Shown piece after piece: positions 8,799 to 17,395 of a stretch of DNA of 64,000 bases. The position numbers and the translations under genes are program-made. Position 1 is the first letter of the stretch. Every line of letters starts with the position of its first letter. The DNA comes from Haloplanus ruber. Lineage in GTDB: Archaea > Halobacteriota > Halobacteria > Halobacteriales > Haloferacaceae. The notes beneath the pieces are model-generated. The model was not told the origin of the DNA. It saw nothing but the letters and a program-made list of their open reading frames with translations, and made no database searches. The stretch is from NCBI RefSeq assembly GCF_024494725.1, contig NZ_JANHDK010000002.1, positions 310,001 to 374,000 on the forward strand, in the 5' to 3' direction.

Positions 8799-8806
8799 CA
8801 ATAAAT
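8799..8806 (-). promoter_or_regulatory. TATA box of the AOR gene
   Basis: The minus strand reads caacatttattgatag, centred about 28 bases before the ATG at 8775, the spacing expected for a leaderless haloarchaeal transcript. Confidence 0.5.
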
Positions 8807-8882
8807 GTTGTTGTGTGTCCCCTCGAAGGCTTCCGATACGGAGGCTATTCAGATTACGTTCGGATGTTAGAACAAAATACAA

Positions 8883-9371
8883 TTAGTCGTCGACAAGCGT
8901 GTCGACCAGCGCCTCGGTCCCGAAGTCGTTGATCGGATACGGCTCGCGTTTGACCGTCGCGATGACGAACCGCGAACTCGTTCGTCGGATCGCGTCGATG
9001 GCCTCGTACTCCTCGATCAGCGTCTCGACCATCTCCCGACTCGTGACGTGGGAGACGACGATGAAGTCGGTGTCGCCCATGGTGAAATACACCTGATTTA
9101 CCCCTTCGATTTCGGAGAGTTTCTCGCCGACAATCGTGTGGTATCCCTCGTCGAACTCGGCGTACACCTCACTGATGACCGTGATATCGAGACCAAGCTC
9201 CGAGAGATCCATGTCGCCGAGGTCATTTTCTAGGACGCCCCGCTCGCGAAGTTGGTCGAGGCGGTAGTGAACCGTCGATTTCGGAATTCCCGTGTGTTCT
9301 TGGATACGATCCGGGCTCGTGATGCCCTCCGCCGCCACCGTCTTCAGAATACGAATGTCTTTCTCGTCCAT
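8883..9371 (-). CDS. Lrp/AsnC family transcriptional regulator
   Basis: DNA-binding regulator of 162 residues. The N-terminal winged helix-turn-helix (about residues 1-50) reads IRILKTVAAEGITSPDRIQEHTGIPKSTVHYRLDQL in overall pattern, followed by a linker and an alpha-beta RAM-like effector domain (about 65-145) that in this family binds small molecules and drives oligomerisation. It sits between the AOR gene and the polyamine-type transporter genes, so it is the likely local regulator; whether it activates or represses is unknown. The symmetrical element at 7034-7054 and the inverted repeat at 13883-13896 are candidate targets. Confidence 0.9.
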   Translation of the reverse strand: MDEKDIRILKTVAAEGITSPDRIQEHTGIPKSTVHYRLDQLRERGVLENDLGDMDLSELGLDITVISEVYAEFDEGYHTIVGEKLSEIEGVNQVYFTMGDTDFIVVSHVTSREMVETLIEEYEAIDAIRRTSSRFVIATVKREPYPINDFGTEALVDTLVDD

Positions 9372-9492
9372 TGTCGAAGAGGCGTCGTCACGTTCACCGC
9401 AGTCCGTCTGAAATCGACATCGACCCCTCCCGACATCAAGGTTTCCAATTCTTGGACGAGGTTCATCCTTCGGCGGCTGAGTGAGACGACGT

Positions 9493-10617
9493 TTATTCGA
9501 AGATGAGTTCCCCGGAAGTGGCGGGGAAGCCGACGGTTACCGTCTCACCCTCGTCGAAGGCACGGGTCGTCTCGTTGATCTGTCGCTCGACGTGGAGTTC
9601 GAGGGGACCGACGTCGACGTGGTACTGCTGGATCGACCCCTTGTAGATGGCGTCCTCGATGGTGCCGGTCCACTCGTTGACCGTGTTCAGCGTCTCGGCG
9701 CCGTCGGCCAACTGGACCCGTTCGGGACGGACGGCGACCGCCGCAGACCGGCCGTCCGCGTCGGCGGCAGCCGTAACCGTGACGTCGAGGCCGTCGGTCC
9801 TGATGATGCCGGTGTCGTCGCCGGCCTCGTAGGTTCCCTCGAAGAGGTTCGTCTCGCCGAGGAAGTTCGCCACGAACGTCGTCTGAGGGTGTTCGTACAC
9901 CTCGCTGGCCTCGCCCACCTGCTCGATTTGCCCGTCGTTCATGACCGCGATCCGGTCGCTCATCGTCAGCGCCTCCTCCTGATCGTGGGTCACATAGAGG
10001 AAGGTGATGCCGAGTTGCTCCTGGATCTTCTTCAGTTCGACCTCCATGTGCTGGCGGAGCTTCCGGTCGAGACTCGCCAACGGCTCGTCGAGAAGGAGCA
10101 CGTCGGGTTCACGGACGAGCGCCCGAGCCATGGCCACGCGCTGTTTCTGGCCGCCCGAAAGCTCCGTCGCCCGCCGGTCGTGGTAGTCCGGGAGTTCGAC
10201 GAGTTCGAGGATGTCGTCGATGCGCTGGTCGCGCTCGTCGGCCGGGACGCCGTCCATCTCGAGACCGAACGCGACGTTTTCCTTGACGGTCATGTGCGGG
10301 AACAGCGCCCACTCCTGGAACACCATGCTGGTGTCGCGCTCGTTCGCGGAGAGCGGGGTCGAGCGGTTCCCGCTGATGAACACGTCGCCGTCGGTCGGCG
10401 TCTCCAGGCCCGCGATCATGCGGAGCGTCGTCGACTTGCCACACCCCGACGGTCCAAGCAGGGTCAGGAACTCCCCGGCCCTGATCTCGAGGTCGATGCC
10501 CTCGACTGCGAGGACGTCGCCGTACTCCTTTCGCAGCCCTTCGAGCTGTATTCGGCCGGTCCCCTGGACAGTACCCTCGGTCATCTCACTATCGCCCGAT
10601 AGTTGTGGTGAACTCAT
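9493..10617 (-). CDS. potA: Polyamine-type ABC transporter ATP-binding protein
   Basis: Cytoplasmic ATPase of a spermidine/putrescine-family importer. Walker A is GPSGCGKST, the Q-loop region reads MVFQEWALFPHMTVKENV, the signature is LSGGQKQRVAMAR, Walker B is VLLLDEPLASLD and the H-loop is YVTHDQEEA. The C-terminal 120 residues form the TOBE domain usual in PotA/MalK-type subunits. The start is taken at ATG 10617 (374 residues), with an internal ATG at 10584 as an alternative. It lies 19 bases after the potD gene in the same direction, while the two permease genes are divergent. The substrate class (polyamine) is family-level inference; some relatives carry thiamine, iron or other cations. 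Confidence 0.9.
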   Translation of the reverse strand: MSSPQLSGDSEMTEGTVQGTGRIQLEGLRKEYGDVLAVEGIDLEIRAGEFLTLLGPSGCGKSTTLRMIAGLETPTDGDVFISGNRSTPLSANERDTSMVFQEWALFPHMTVKENVAFGLEMDGVPADERDQRIDDILELVELPDYHDRRATELSGGQKQRVAMARALVREPDVLLLDEPLASLDRKLRQHMEVELKKIQEQLGITFLYVTHDQEEALTMSDRIAVMNDGQIEQVGEASEVYEHPQTTFVANFLGETNLFEGTYEAGDDTGIIRTDGLDVTVTAAADADGRSAAVAVRPERVQLADGAETLNTVNEWTGTIEDAIYKGSIQQYHVDVGPLELHVERQINETTRAFDEGETVTVGFPATSGELIFE

Positions 10618-10636
10618 GGATCGTTCGGTTCCGCGC

Positions 10637-11884
10637 TCAGATTCCGGCCCGGGCTTTCGCCTCGGTCCAGAGGTCGGTCCACGTGTCGGTGATCGGTGAG
10701 AACTCGTAGGGCGTCGTGTTCTGGGAAATCTCCGCGGCCGCGTCGAACCCTTCCTCGTTGAACATGAGCGCCTGCTGCTGGCTATCGTCGAACATGTCGA
10801 AGGAGTCGGTGTTGACCGGCGGACTCTTCGCGGAAGGCTTCCAAGAGACGTTGTACTGTCCCTGCGCGGAGATGATCTTCCGCTGGAACTCGACGGCAAG
10901 CTCCCGGTTGGACGGGTTCTTGACGATACAGAGGCCCTCGGTCCACTGCATCCCGCCTTGCTCCGGAATGACGACGTTGACCCAATCGTTGCCCTCGGCG
11001 CGAAGCTGACTCATCGCGAAGTTACCGACGGGCGCCATCACGATGTCCTCCTGCAGGAACGCCTGCCGGATGGCGCTGGTTCCCGAGTAGACGGCGTTCA
11101 TATTCGAGAACATGTCGACGAGCTTCGACCGGATGTCCTCGATCTGGGATTCGGTCTGCTCGAAGGCGGGGTAGCCGAGCGAGAGCGCAATCTTCGGGAT
11201 ATTCCACGTCGGCCAGTCCATAATCCCGATTTTCCCCTCGTACTCCCCGTTCGGTCCGCCCGTCCAGAGAGTCTCGTACGACTGGTAATGCTCCTCGGGG
11301 ACCTGATCCGTGTTCACCGTGAGCGTGTCCCAGCCCCACCGGGTCGGGAGGGCGTACATCTCCCCGTCGTGTCGGAACGAACTGAACGGCTCCTGGAACC
11401 GCTCCAGGAAGTTCTCTCGCTCGGGGTAGTCGGCGGGGTCGAGCGGTTCGATGGTGCCCGCTTGTGCGTGGCGCTGTGCCCACGTGTTGTTCAGCGTCAG
11501 GAGGTCGAAGGTGTCGGTCCCCCCGCTTTGGAGCGTATTGAACCCCTCGGGGTCACTCGAGAGGAGTTTGATGTTGACCGTCGCGTCGTGTTCGCTCTCG
11601 AACTCGCTGACGATTTGGTCGGTGCCGTACCCCTCCCAGGTCAGGATGTTCAGCGTGTTTCCGTCCCCGGAGGCGTTCCCGGTCGTCGTCCCCGTGGAAC
11701 CGCCCTCGCCGCCGTCACCGCTGCTCTCGCCGCCGTCGCCACCGTCGCTGCCGCCGACGTCTCGCCGCCCGGCACAGCCGGCAAGCCCCGCGGCTCCGAC
11801 GCTACCCGCCGCAACCAGAAAGGCACGACGACCCGATCTGTTCGATGCATCACCCTCGCCCGTGTTCCGCCGGGAGTTCGTCAT
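10637..11884 (-). CDS. potD: Polyamine-type ABC transporter substrate-binding lipoprotein
   Basis: Extracellular binding protein of the PotD family. It begins with a twin-arginine signal: NRSGRRAFLVAAGSVG then a lipobox LAGC, so it is exported folded and lipid-anchored. A Gly/Ser/Asp/Glu-rich linker (about residues 35-65) precedes the binding domain, which opens with NTLNILTWEGYGTDQIV, the pattern of PotD proteins. I start at ATG 11884; an in-frame codon at 11899 would add five residues ahead of the signal. Promoter: TATA-like element at 11910-11917. It is divergent from potB, so the shared 224-base region probably controls the whole transporter. Confidence 0.9.
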   Translation of the reverse strand: MTNSRRNTGEGDASNRSGRRAFLVAAGSVGAAGLAGCAGRRDVGGSDGGDGGESSGDGGEGGSTGTTTGNASGDGNTLNILTWEGYGTDQIVSEFESEHDATVNIKLLSSDPEGFNTLQSGGTDTFDLLTLNNTWAQRHAQAGTIEPLDPADYPERENFLERFQEPFSSFRHDGEMYALPTRWGWDTLTVNTDQVPEEHYQSYETLWTGGPNGEYEGKIGIMDWPTWNIPKIALSLGYPAFEQTESQIEDIRSKLVDMFSNMNAVYSGTSAIRQAFLQEDIVMAPVGNFAMSQLRAEGNDWVNVVIPEQGGMQWTEGLCIVKNPSNRELAVEFQRKIISAQGQYNVSWKPSAKSPPVNTDSFDMFDDSQQQALMFNEEGFDAAAEISQNTTPYEFSPITDTWTDLWTEAKARAGI

Positions 11885-11909
11885 ACACACACACTGCAAA
11901 ATCTAACGA

Positions 11910-11917
11910 CTTATACT
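11910..11917 (-). promoter_or_regulatory. TATA box of potDA
   Basis: The minus strand reads aagtataagtc, centred about 29 bases before the potD ATG at 11884; the spacing suits a leaderless transcript. Confidence 0.5.
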
Positions 11918-12076
11918 TACTCCTTGTTTCGGACAAGATCTGATTATATACCTGAATTATGAATGAAGTCCACGTATTGTTCGTTTCACCGTACCACGTG
12001 TCTACTTTCGGCCGCCGCCGCCGACGGAACCACGACCGGCGGCCTCGAAGGACAAACAGTCGGAAGCCACCACAAC

Positions 12077-12083
12077 ATATATT
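12077..12083 (+). promoter_or_regulatory. TATA box of potBC
   Basis: acatatattgg lies 26-32 bases before the potB ATG at 12109. Together with the opposite box at 11910-11917 it defines the divergent transporter promoter region. Confidence 0.5.
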
Positions 12084-12108
12084 GGACAGAGTATCACTAA
12101 CCTGAGCC

Positions 12109-13008
12109 ATGTCAGAACAAACGTCTCAAGAACCAGGGGGAGGTTGGTCTCTGTTCGAATCCTCTCCGGTCTCCCGGGACCTCCTTGTGACCGCAGGGCC
12201 GCTAGTGTTGCTGGAGTTGCTCTTTTTCATCGGCCCGGTGCTCATCATGTTCTACATCGCGACGATGCGCATGGAGGACCTGGTGTTGATCCCGAACTAC
12301 GGCATCGGGAACTTCCTGTCGGTGTTCACGGAGTTCGTCAACCGGACCGCGTTCGTGAACACGACGACGCTCGCGGTGTTGACGACGGTGACGGCGGCCG
12401 TCATCGCGTATCCGCTCGCGTACTACATCGCCCGGTTCGGCGGCCGGTACAAGAACCAACTCGCGGTGCTGGTGATGATCCCCTTCTGGACGAACTTCAT
12501 CGTCCGCGTCTACGGCTGGAAGATCATCCTCGGCTCCCAGGGGGTCCTCAACTCCGCGCTGATGGCGCTCGGGGTCGTAAACCAGCCCATCGAGTGGATC
12601 ATCAACTCCAGTTTCTCCATCTGGCTCGGGCTGACGTATCTCTGGTTGCCATTTATGATCCTCCCGCTGTACTCCAGTCTCGAAAAGATCGACGGCGAGA
12701 TCATCGAGGCCGCCTACGACTTGGGCGCCTCGCGGTACGCCGTGTTTCGCCGGATCGTCCTTCCGCTGTCGCTGTCGGGGCTCGTCGGCGGCTTCATCTT
12801 CGTGTTTATCTTCAGCATGGGGGCGTACATCGTCCCCGCGATGCTCGGCGGCGGCGAACTGTTCATGGGGACGCGGATCGCCTACGAGTTCGGCATCGGC
12901 GGTGACTGGCCGATGGGCGCCGCACTCGGGAGCGTTCTGATGATCGTCGTCGTGGGGGTCCTGTGGTCGCTGCTCGGCTACGTCAACCTGGAGGAGATGT
13001 TCCAATGA
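12109..13008 (+). CDS. potB: Polyamine-type ABC transporter permease (PotB)
   Basis: Inner-membrane permease of 299 residues with six or so membrane segments and the family EAA loop visible as EAAYDLGASRYAVFRRIVLPLSLSG in pattern (about residues 203-225), where PotA docks. The N-terminal 25 residues are cytoplasmic and polar; the first membrane helix follows at about 28-50. The start at 12109 has a TATA box at the expected distance. Its stop overlaps the start of potC (ATGA at 13005), so the two permeases are translationally coupled and probably form a heterodimer. Confidence 0.9.
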   Translation: MSEQTSQEPGGGWSLFESSPVSRDLLVTAGPLVLLELLFFIGPVLIMFYIATMRMEDLVLIPNYGIGNFLSVFTEFVNRTAFVNTTTLAVLTTVTAAVIAYPLAYYIARFGGRYKNQLAVLVMIPFWTNFIVRVYGWKIILGSQGVLNSALMALGVVNQPIEWIINSSFSIWLGLTYLWLPFMILPLYSSLEKIDGEIIEAAYDLGASRYAVFRRIVLPLSLSGLVGGFIFVFIFSMGAYIVPAMLGGGELFMGTRIAYEFGIGGDWPMGAALGSVLMIVVVGVLWSLLGYVNLEEMFQ

Positions 13009-13826
13009 GTACCCAATCGGAACACGAGCGGGGAACCTCGTTCTCCGTCGCGTCGGTCGTCCGGTTCGTCGAACGAAACTGGATCCGCGCCTGGTCGGCG
13101 CTGGTCTTTCTGTTCCTCTATGCGCCCATCGTCGTCCTCATCGTCTTCTCCTTCGAACAGGGGAACTTCTCGACGGTCCCCTGGGACGGCTTCACGCTTC
13201 AGTGGTACCGTCAGCTTGTGGCCAACAGCCGACTCCTCGACGCCGCAGTGAACAGCCTCTACGTCGGGGCGGTCGTCACGACAGTCGCGACGGTGCTCGG
13301 CACCCTCGGTGCCGTTACCCTCGTCCGGTACGACTTCCGACTTAAGAGCCTCTATCGGTTGCTCGTGGTCGCCCCGATGACGATCCCCGGTCTCATCCTC
13401 GGGGTGGCGCTACTCAACTGGTTCAACTACATCGGCATCTCGACGTCGCTGAAGACGGTCATGATCGGACAGTTGGTGTTCGTTACGCCCTTCGTCCTCA
13501 TTACCGTCACCTCGCGGCTCCGTGGGTTCGATCCCGCGATGGAGGAGGCGGCACGCGACCTCGGCGCGAGTCGGTGGCAGACGTACCGCCGTGTCACCCT
13601 CCCGATCCTCATGCCCGGCATCGTCAGCGGCGCGCTCTTTGCCTTTACCCTCTCGTTCGACGACTTCCTCATCGCGTTTTTCACCAGCGGCGTGAAAAAC
13701 ACCCTCCCCATCTACATCTGGTCGAAGATCCAGCACGGCACGAGTCCGGTCATCAACGCCATCAGTACCCTCGTGCTCCTGTTTAGCATCTCGCTGGTGC
13801 TCGTCAGCTACTACTTCACCGACTGA
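13005..13826 (+). CDS. potC: Polyamine-type ABC transporter permease (PotC)
   Basis: Second permease, 273 residues, with the first membrane helix at about 33-55 and the EAA loop AARDLGASRWQTYRRVTLP at about 185-203. The typical PotC segment FTLSFDDFLIAFF follows. The ATG at 13005 overlaps the potB stop; a longer reading from GTG 12963 would overlap potB by 46 bases and is less likely. With PotA and PotD it completes an importer. It is followed by a 115-base AT-rich gap and then a second aminotransferase gene in the same direction. Confidence 0.9.
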   Translation: MSTQSEHERGTSFSVASVVRFVERNWIRAWSALVFLFLYAPIVVLIVFSFEQGNFSTVPWDGFTLQWYRQLVANSRLLDAAVNSLYVGAVVTTVATVLGTLGAVTLVRYDFRLKSLYRLLVVAPMTIPGLILGVALLNWFNYIGISTSLKTVMIGQLVFVTPFVLITVTSRLRGFDPAMEEAARDLGASRWQTYRRVTLPILMPGIVSGALFAFTLSFDDFLIAFFTSGVKNTLPIYIWSKIQHGTSPVINAISTLVLLFSISLVLVSYYFTD

Positions 13827-13882
13827 CGCCCTCTCTACACAGCGTACGACTATCGGATCGAGTAATGTACTGAGTTCTATAA

Positions 13883-13896
13883 TATCTCTGAAGATA
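13883..13896. promoter_or_regulatory. Short inverted repeat upstream of the second aminotransferase
   Basis: TATCT (13883-13887), four-base spacer, AGATA (13892-13896), about 15 bases before the TATA-like element at 13911-13920. A weak operator candidate on length alone, noted because it occupies the same place relative to the promoter as the repeat at 7034-7054. Confidence 0.3.
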
Positions 13897-13910
13897 GTAC
13901 ACGATACAAA

Positions 13911-13920
13911 ATTTTAAATT
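13911..13920 (+). promoter_or_regulatory. TATA box of the second aminotransferase
   Basis: attttaaatt, 22-31 bases before the ATG at 13942, within a short AT-rich stretch. Confidence 0.55.
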
Positions 13921-13941
13921 TCGAGCGGTCTAGCCGAACGT

Positions 13942-15288
13942 ATGGATCTCTGGAGCGACTACGAGGCGCGGTATCGCGAGCGGACCGCCGAGAGCGAGAG
14001 GGCCTACGAGCGCCTCAAAGAGGACGTCCCCGCGGGCGTGGCGAGTACCTACCGCGCCTGGGACCCGTACCCCTTCGTCGTCGACCGGGCCGAGGGCGTC
14101 CACCTCCACGACGTCGACGGTAACGCCTACGTCGACTTCGATATGAACAACGGGGCCGGCATGGTCGGCCACGCCCACCCTGCGGTGACCGAGGCCGCGG
14201 CCGATCAACTCTCGGATGGCACGCTGTACACCCACCCCCACGAACTCCTCGGCGAGGCCGCGGCGGAGTTGAAAAAGCGGTGGTCGATGGTGGATAAGGT
14301 TCGGTTCACGAACAGCGGCACCGAGAGCACGATGCACGCCATCCGGGTCGCTCGCGCCTACTCTGGGCGGGACAAACTCCTGAAGATCGAGGGCGCCTAC
14401 CACGGTGTCCACGACTACGCCCTCATCAGCAAGTCCACCCCGGCGGGGCAGGTCGGTCACCCGAAGCGCCCGAACAAGGTCGTCGAGAGCGACGGGGTCC
14501 CCGACGAAATCGCGGAGACCGTCGAGGTCGCCCCATTCAACGACCTCGACGCCGTCGAGGAGATTCTCGAGGAACACGTCAACGAGATCGGAGCGTTGAT
14601 CGTCGAACCGGTCGTCCTCGCGAAGGGCGTCACGCAGCCGTACGACGGGTTCCTGCAGGGTCTCCGGGAACTCTGTGACGAGTACGGCGTCGTCTACATC
14701 TTCGACGAGGTCAAGACGGGCGTGAAGATCGCCCCCGGCGGCGCCGCGGAGTATTACGACGTCGACCCCGACCTCGTGACGATGGCCAAGGGCATCGGCG
14801 GCAACTTCCCCGTGGGTGCGTTCGGTGGCCGCGAGGAGGTCATGTCGGTCATCGAGGATCACACCGCCCACTACGGCACCTACAACGGGAACCCGCTGGT
14901 CGCACGCGTCGTCAAGACGGTCCTCCAAGACGTCCTCACCGAGGACGCCTACCACCACGTCAACGACCTCGGGGAGCGACTCGTCGCGGGCTACGAGGAC
15001 ATCATGGCAGACGCCGGCATCACCGGCCACGTAGAGAACGTCAACTCTCAGGGGATCGTCTCCTTCACCGACCGCCGGATCGAGAACTACCGCGACTTCC
15101 TCGATCACGTCGACGTGGAGTTCCACGAGAACTTCTGGTTCGGAATGCTCAATCAGGGGGTCGTCCCCCACCCGCACGACGCGTCCCAACAGTGGACGAT
15201 ATCGGTCCAACACGAGAAACGCCACATCGACGAGCATCTGGAGGCGTTCAAGGAGATCGCACCGCGACTCGCCGAAGAACAGGATTAG
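13942..15288 (+). CDS. Class III aminotransferase, glutamate-semialdehyde-aminomutase-like
   Basis: PLP enzyme of 448 residues. Motifs are TNSGTESTMHAIR (phosphate site), AYHGVHD, FDEVKTGVKIAPGG with D255, and the Schiff-base Lys283 in MAKGIGGNFPVG. The pattern is closer to the GSA-aminomutase/omega-aminotransferase branch than to ArgD or the aminotransferase at 5663. True HemL normally lies with haem genes, so here a catabolic omega-aminotransferase role is more likely, given the polyamine-type transporter just upstream and the GS-like and ureohydrolase genes just downstream. It converges with the GS-like gene; the two stop codons overlap by four bases. Confidence 0.85.
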   Translation: MDLWSDYEARYRERTAESERAYERLKEDVPAGVASTYRAWDPYPFVVDRAEGVHLHDVDGNAYVDFDMNNGAGMVGHAHPAVTEAAADQLSDGTLYTHPHELLGEAAAELKKRWSMVDKVRFTNSGTESTMHAIRVARAYSGRDKLLKIEGAYHGVHDYALISKSTPAGQVGHPKRPNKVVESDGVPDEIAETVEVAPFNDLDAVEEILEEHVNEIGALIVEPVVLAKGVTQPYDGFLQGLRELCDEYGVVYIFDEVKTGVKIAPGGAAEYYDVDPDLVTMAKGIGGNFPVGAFGGREEVMSVIEDHTAHYGTYNGNPLVARVVKTVLQDVLTEDAYHHVNDLGERLVAGYEDIMADAGITGHVENVNSQGIVSFTDRRIENYRDFLDHVDVEFHENFWFGMLNQGVVPHPHDASQQWTISVQHEKRHIDEHLEAFKEIAPRLAEEQD

Positions 15289-16595
15289 AGCGTCTCGACG
15301 TACTGAGTCCGCTCCCAGTCGGTCACCGTCTCGCGGAAGGATTCCAGTTCTCGCCGCTTGCTCGCCGTGTAGGCCCGAACGAGTTCCTCGCCGAGCAGTT
15401 CTGTGAGCGTCGCATCGGTCTCGAGGGCACGCAGGGCCGCCCCGGGTGACTGCGGCAGTCGCGGCGCCTCGCCGATGGGGTCGCCCGCGATGGGGTCACC
15501 CGGATCGAGTTCGCGACGCAGGCCGTCGTAGCCGGCCGCGAGGGTCGCCGCGGCGACGAGATACGGGTTCGCGCCGGCGCTCGGCATCCGGTTCTCGATT
15601 CGCGGGGTGCCCTGGGGGACTCGCACCCCGGTCATGCGGTTGTCCGCTCCCCAGGACGCCGTGTACGGGGCGAACCCGTCCGGGTCGAACCGCTTGAACG
15701 CGTTGAGCGTCGGCGTCCCGACCGCGGTGAGGGCATCGGCGTGTTCGAGGATGCCGCCGACGAACTGTCGGCCGAACGTCGAGAGGGCGCCGTCGTCGGA
15801 GGCGAAGGCGTTCTCGTCGCCGTCGAACGCGGAGACGTGAATATGGTAGCCGCTCCCCTCACAGTCGCCGAACGGTTTCGCCATGAACGTTGCCCGCTGG
15901 TCGACGAGGCGTGCGGTCTGTTTCACCAGTCGCTTGAAGTCGAAGGTGGTATCGGCCTGAGCGAGGGGGCGACCGTAGTCGAAGAGCACCTCCAGTTGCC
16001 CGGGACCGTGTTCGTGCTGAAGCGAGGTCAGATCGACGCCGTAGTCGTCGGCGTAGTCGGTCAGTCGGTCGTAGAAGGGGGCGACCGACTCGGTGGCCCA
16101 GGTGAGACACTCGTGTTTGTGGTCGGTCGCGGGTTCGTAGCCGCCCTCGGCCGGGTTCAGTAGGTAAAACTCCAGTTCGCTCCCGAGATACCACCGGTAG
16201 TCGAAGGCGTCTTCGAGTCGCGAGACGACGGTGTCGAGGACCGTCCGCGGCGCCGCCGCGGCGGGGGCGCCGTCGTAGTGGAGGTCACAGATAACGCGGG
16301 CGGCGTCGTCTCGCCACGGAAGGAGCCGGAACGTCGAGGGGTCGGGGTGGACGGTGCCGTCGCCGTAGTCGATTTCGCTCCCGAAGCCGCTGTCCGTCGG
16401 CACCTCGCTCCGGGGGGTCTGGACCAACAGCAGCATGTTCATCGGGAAGCCGTCTCGCCAGTTGTCGAGGAAGTAGTCCGCCCGGATCTGTTTCGAGCGG
16501 GAGAGGCCGTTGATGTCCCCGAACTCGACGAACACGTGGTCGACGTCCGCCGACTCGATGCGCCGCTCCATCTCTGTCCCGTCGTCACCGGTCAT
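15285..16595 (-). CDS. Glutamine-synthetase family ligase (gamma-glutamyl-amine ligase candidate)
   Basis: ATP-dependent ligase of the GlnA family, 436 residues. Visible active-site motifs: SELEFYLL, EHGPGQLE, KPFGDCEGSGYHIHVSAF, and the C-terminal NRMTGVRVPQGTPRIENR with ANPYLVAAATLAAG. The N-terminal segment FGDINGLSRSKQI lacks the Asp and Ser arrangement that binds ammonium in true glutamine synthetases, which is also the case in PuuA-like enzymes that join glutamate to amines. With the GATase gene at 16748 and the transporter, gamma-glutamyl-polyamine synthesis is the best guess. ATG 16595 is used; an earlier in-frame start at 16676 would add 27 basic residues. Substrate not proven. Confidence 0.85.
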   Translation of the reverse strand: MTGDDGTEMERRIESADVDHVFVEFGDINGLSRSKQIRADYFLDNWRDGFPMNMLLLVQTPRSEVPTDSGFGSEIDYGDGTVHPDPSTFRLLPWRDDAARVICDLHYDGAPAAAAPRTVLDTVVSRLEDAFDYRWYLGSELEFYLLNPAEGGYEPATDHKHECLTWATESVAPFYDRLTDYADDYGVDLTSLQHEHGPGQLEVLFDYGRPLAQADTTFDFKRLVKQTARLVDQRATFMAKPFGDCEGSGYHIHVSAFDGDENAFASDDGALSTFGRQFVGGILEHADALTAVGTPTLNAFKRFDPDGFAPYTASWGADNRMTGVRVPQGTPRIENRMPSAGANPYLVAAATLAAGYDGLRRELDPGDPIAGDPIGEAPRLPQSPGAALRALETDATLTELLGEELVRAYTASKRRELESFRETVTDWERTQYVETL

Positions 16596-16747
16596 GGGTC
16601 CCTCGATGAGCCTGCATCGTTGTCCGTGTGCGACGCGGAGTATTTGAATGTTCCTCACGGCGTGGAGGAGGTCCAACGTACCGCGCTCGATTCGAACACG
16701 AGCCGATCACGGAACGCTTTATTATACCGGGGGTCCTGAATCCCACG

Positions 16748-17395
16748 ATGACGATACTCGTCCTCGACGACGAGGTACAGCCGGATTACCGGTATCTCGG
16801 GCCGGAAATCGACCGTCTCACCCCGGACGGCGAGTATCACGTGTACGCCGAAGACCCGATGACTCCCGACCTGGACGCCTACGACGGGGTCATCATCAGC
16901 GGGAGTACCGCCAGCGTCTACGAGGAGGGGCACCCGTTCATCGACCGACAGCACGACCTGGTGACGGCGTGTCTCGACGCCGGAGTGCCGCTGTTGGGAA
17001 TCTGTTTCGGCCACCAACTCGTCAACGACGCCCTCGGCGGGCGAGTGATCGAAGACCACCGGCGGGCGACGTTCGTCGAGATGGACGTGACGGCACCGAA
17101 CGATCCGGTCCTCGACGGCGTCGGGCGCGTCGTGCCCGTCCTGCATGCCGATCTCGTCGTCGAACCCGGCCGGGGAATGGAGCCAATCGCGACGACCGAC
17201 TACAACGACTACTTCTGTACCCGCCACGAGTCGGCGCCGATCTGGACGGTCCAGTATCATCCGGAGTTCACCGAACGCGTCGAGGACAACCCGAGCGACT
17301 GGGCGCGGGGCGAGTACGACTTCGCGGACGCGAACGCGACGGCGACGATCACCAACTTCGCCGCGGTCTGTGCGCGGCGCGCGGCGGCCGACTAA
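16748..17395 (+). CDS. Class I glutamine amidotransferase-like hydrolase
   Basis: A 215-residue stand-alone GATase domain. The nucleophile elbow is GICFGHQ with C86, and the catalytic pair is H171 and E173 in QYHPEF. The fold resembles the GuaA amidotransferase half, without a synthetase partner here. In the bacterial Puu pathway a class I GATase-fold enzyme (PuuD) hydrolyses gamma-glutamyl-GABA; that role is possible here because of the GS-like neighbour, but it may be another gamma-glutamyl or amide hydrolase. A TATA-like tttatta lies near 16715-16725. Divergent from the GS-like gene and convergent with the ureohydrolase, whose stop it overlaps by four bases. Confidence 0.82.
   Translation: MTILVLDDEVQPDYRYLGPEIDRLTPDGEYHVYAEDPMTPDLDAYDGVIISGSTASVYEEGHPFIDRQHDLVTACLDAGVPLLGICFGHQLVNDALGGRVIEDHRRATFVEMDVTAPNDPVLDGVGRVVPVLHADLVVEPGRGMEPIATTDYNDYFCTRHESAPIWTVQYHPEFTERVEDNPSDWARGEYDFADANATATITNFAAVCARRAAAD

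Noticed and set aside
13930-15237. Long minus-strand frame opposite the second aminotransferase
   Set aside because: Antisense to a clear PLP enzyme; low-complexity Val/Asp/Arg composition, no motif.
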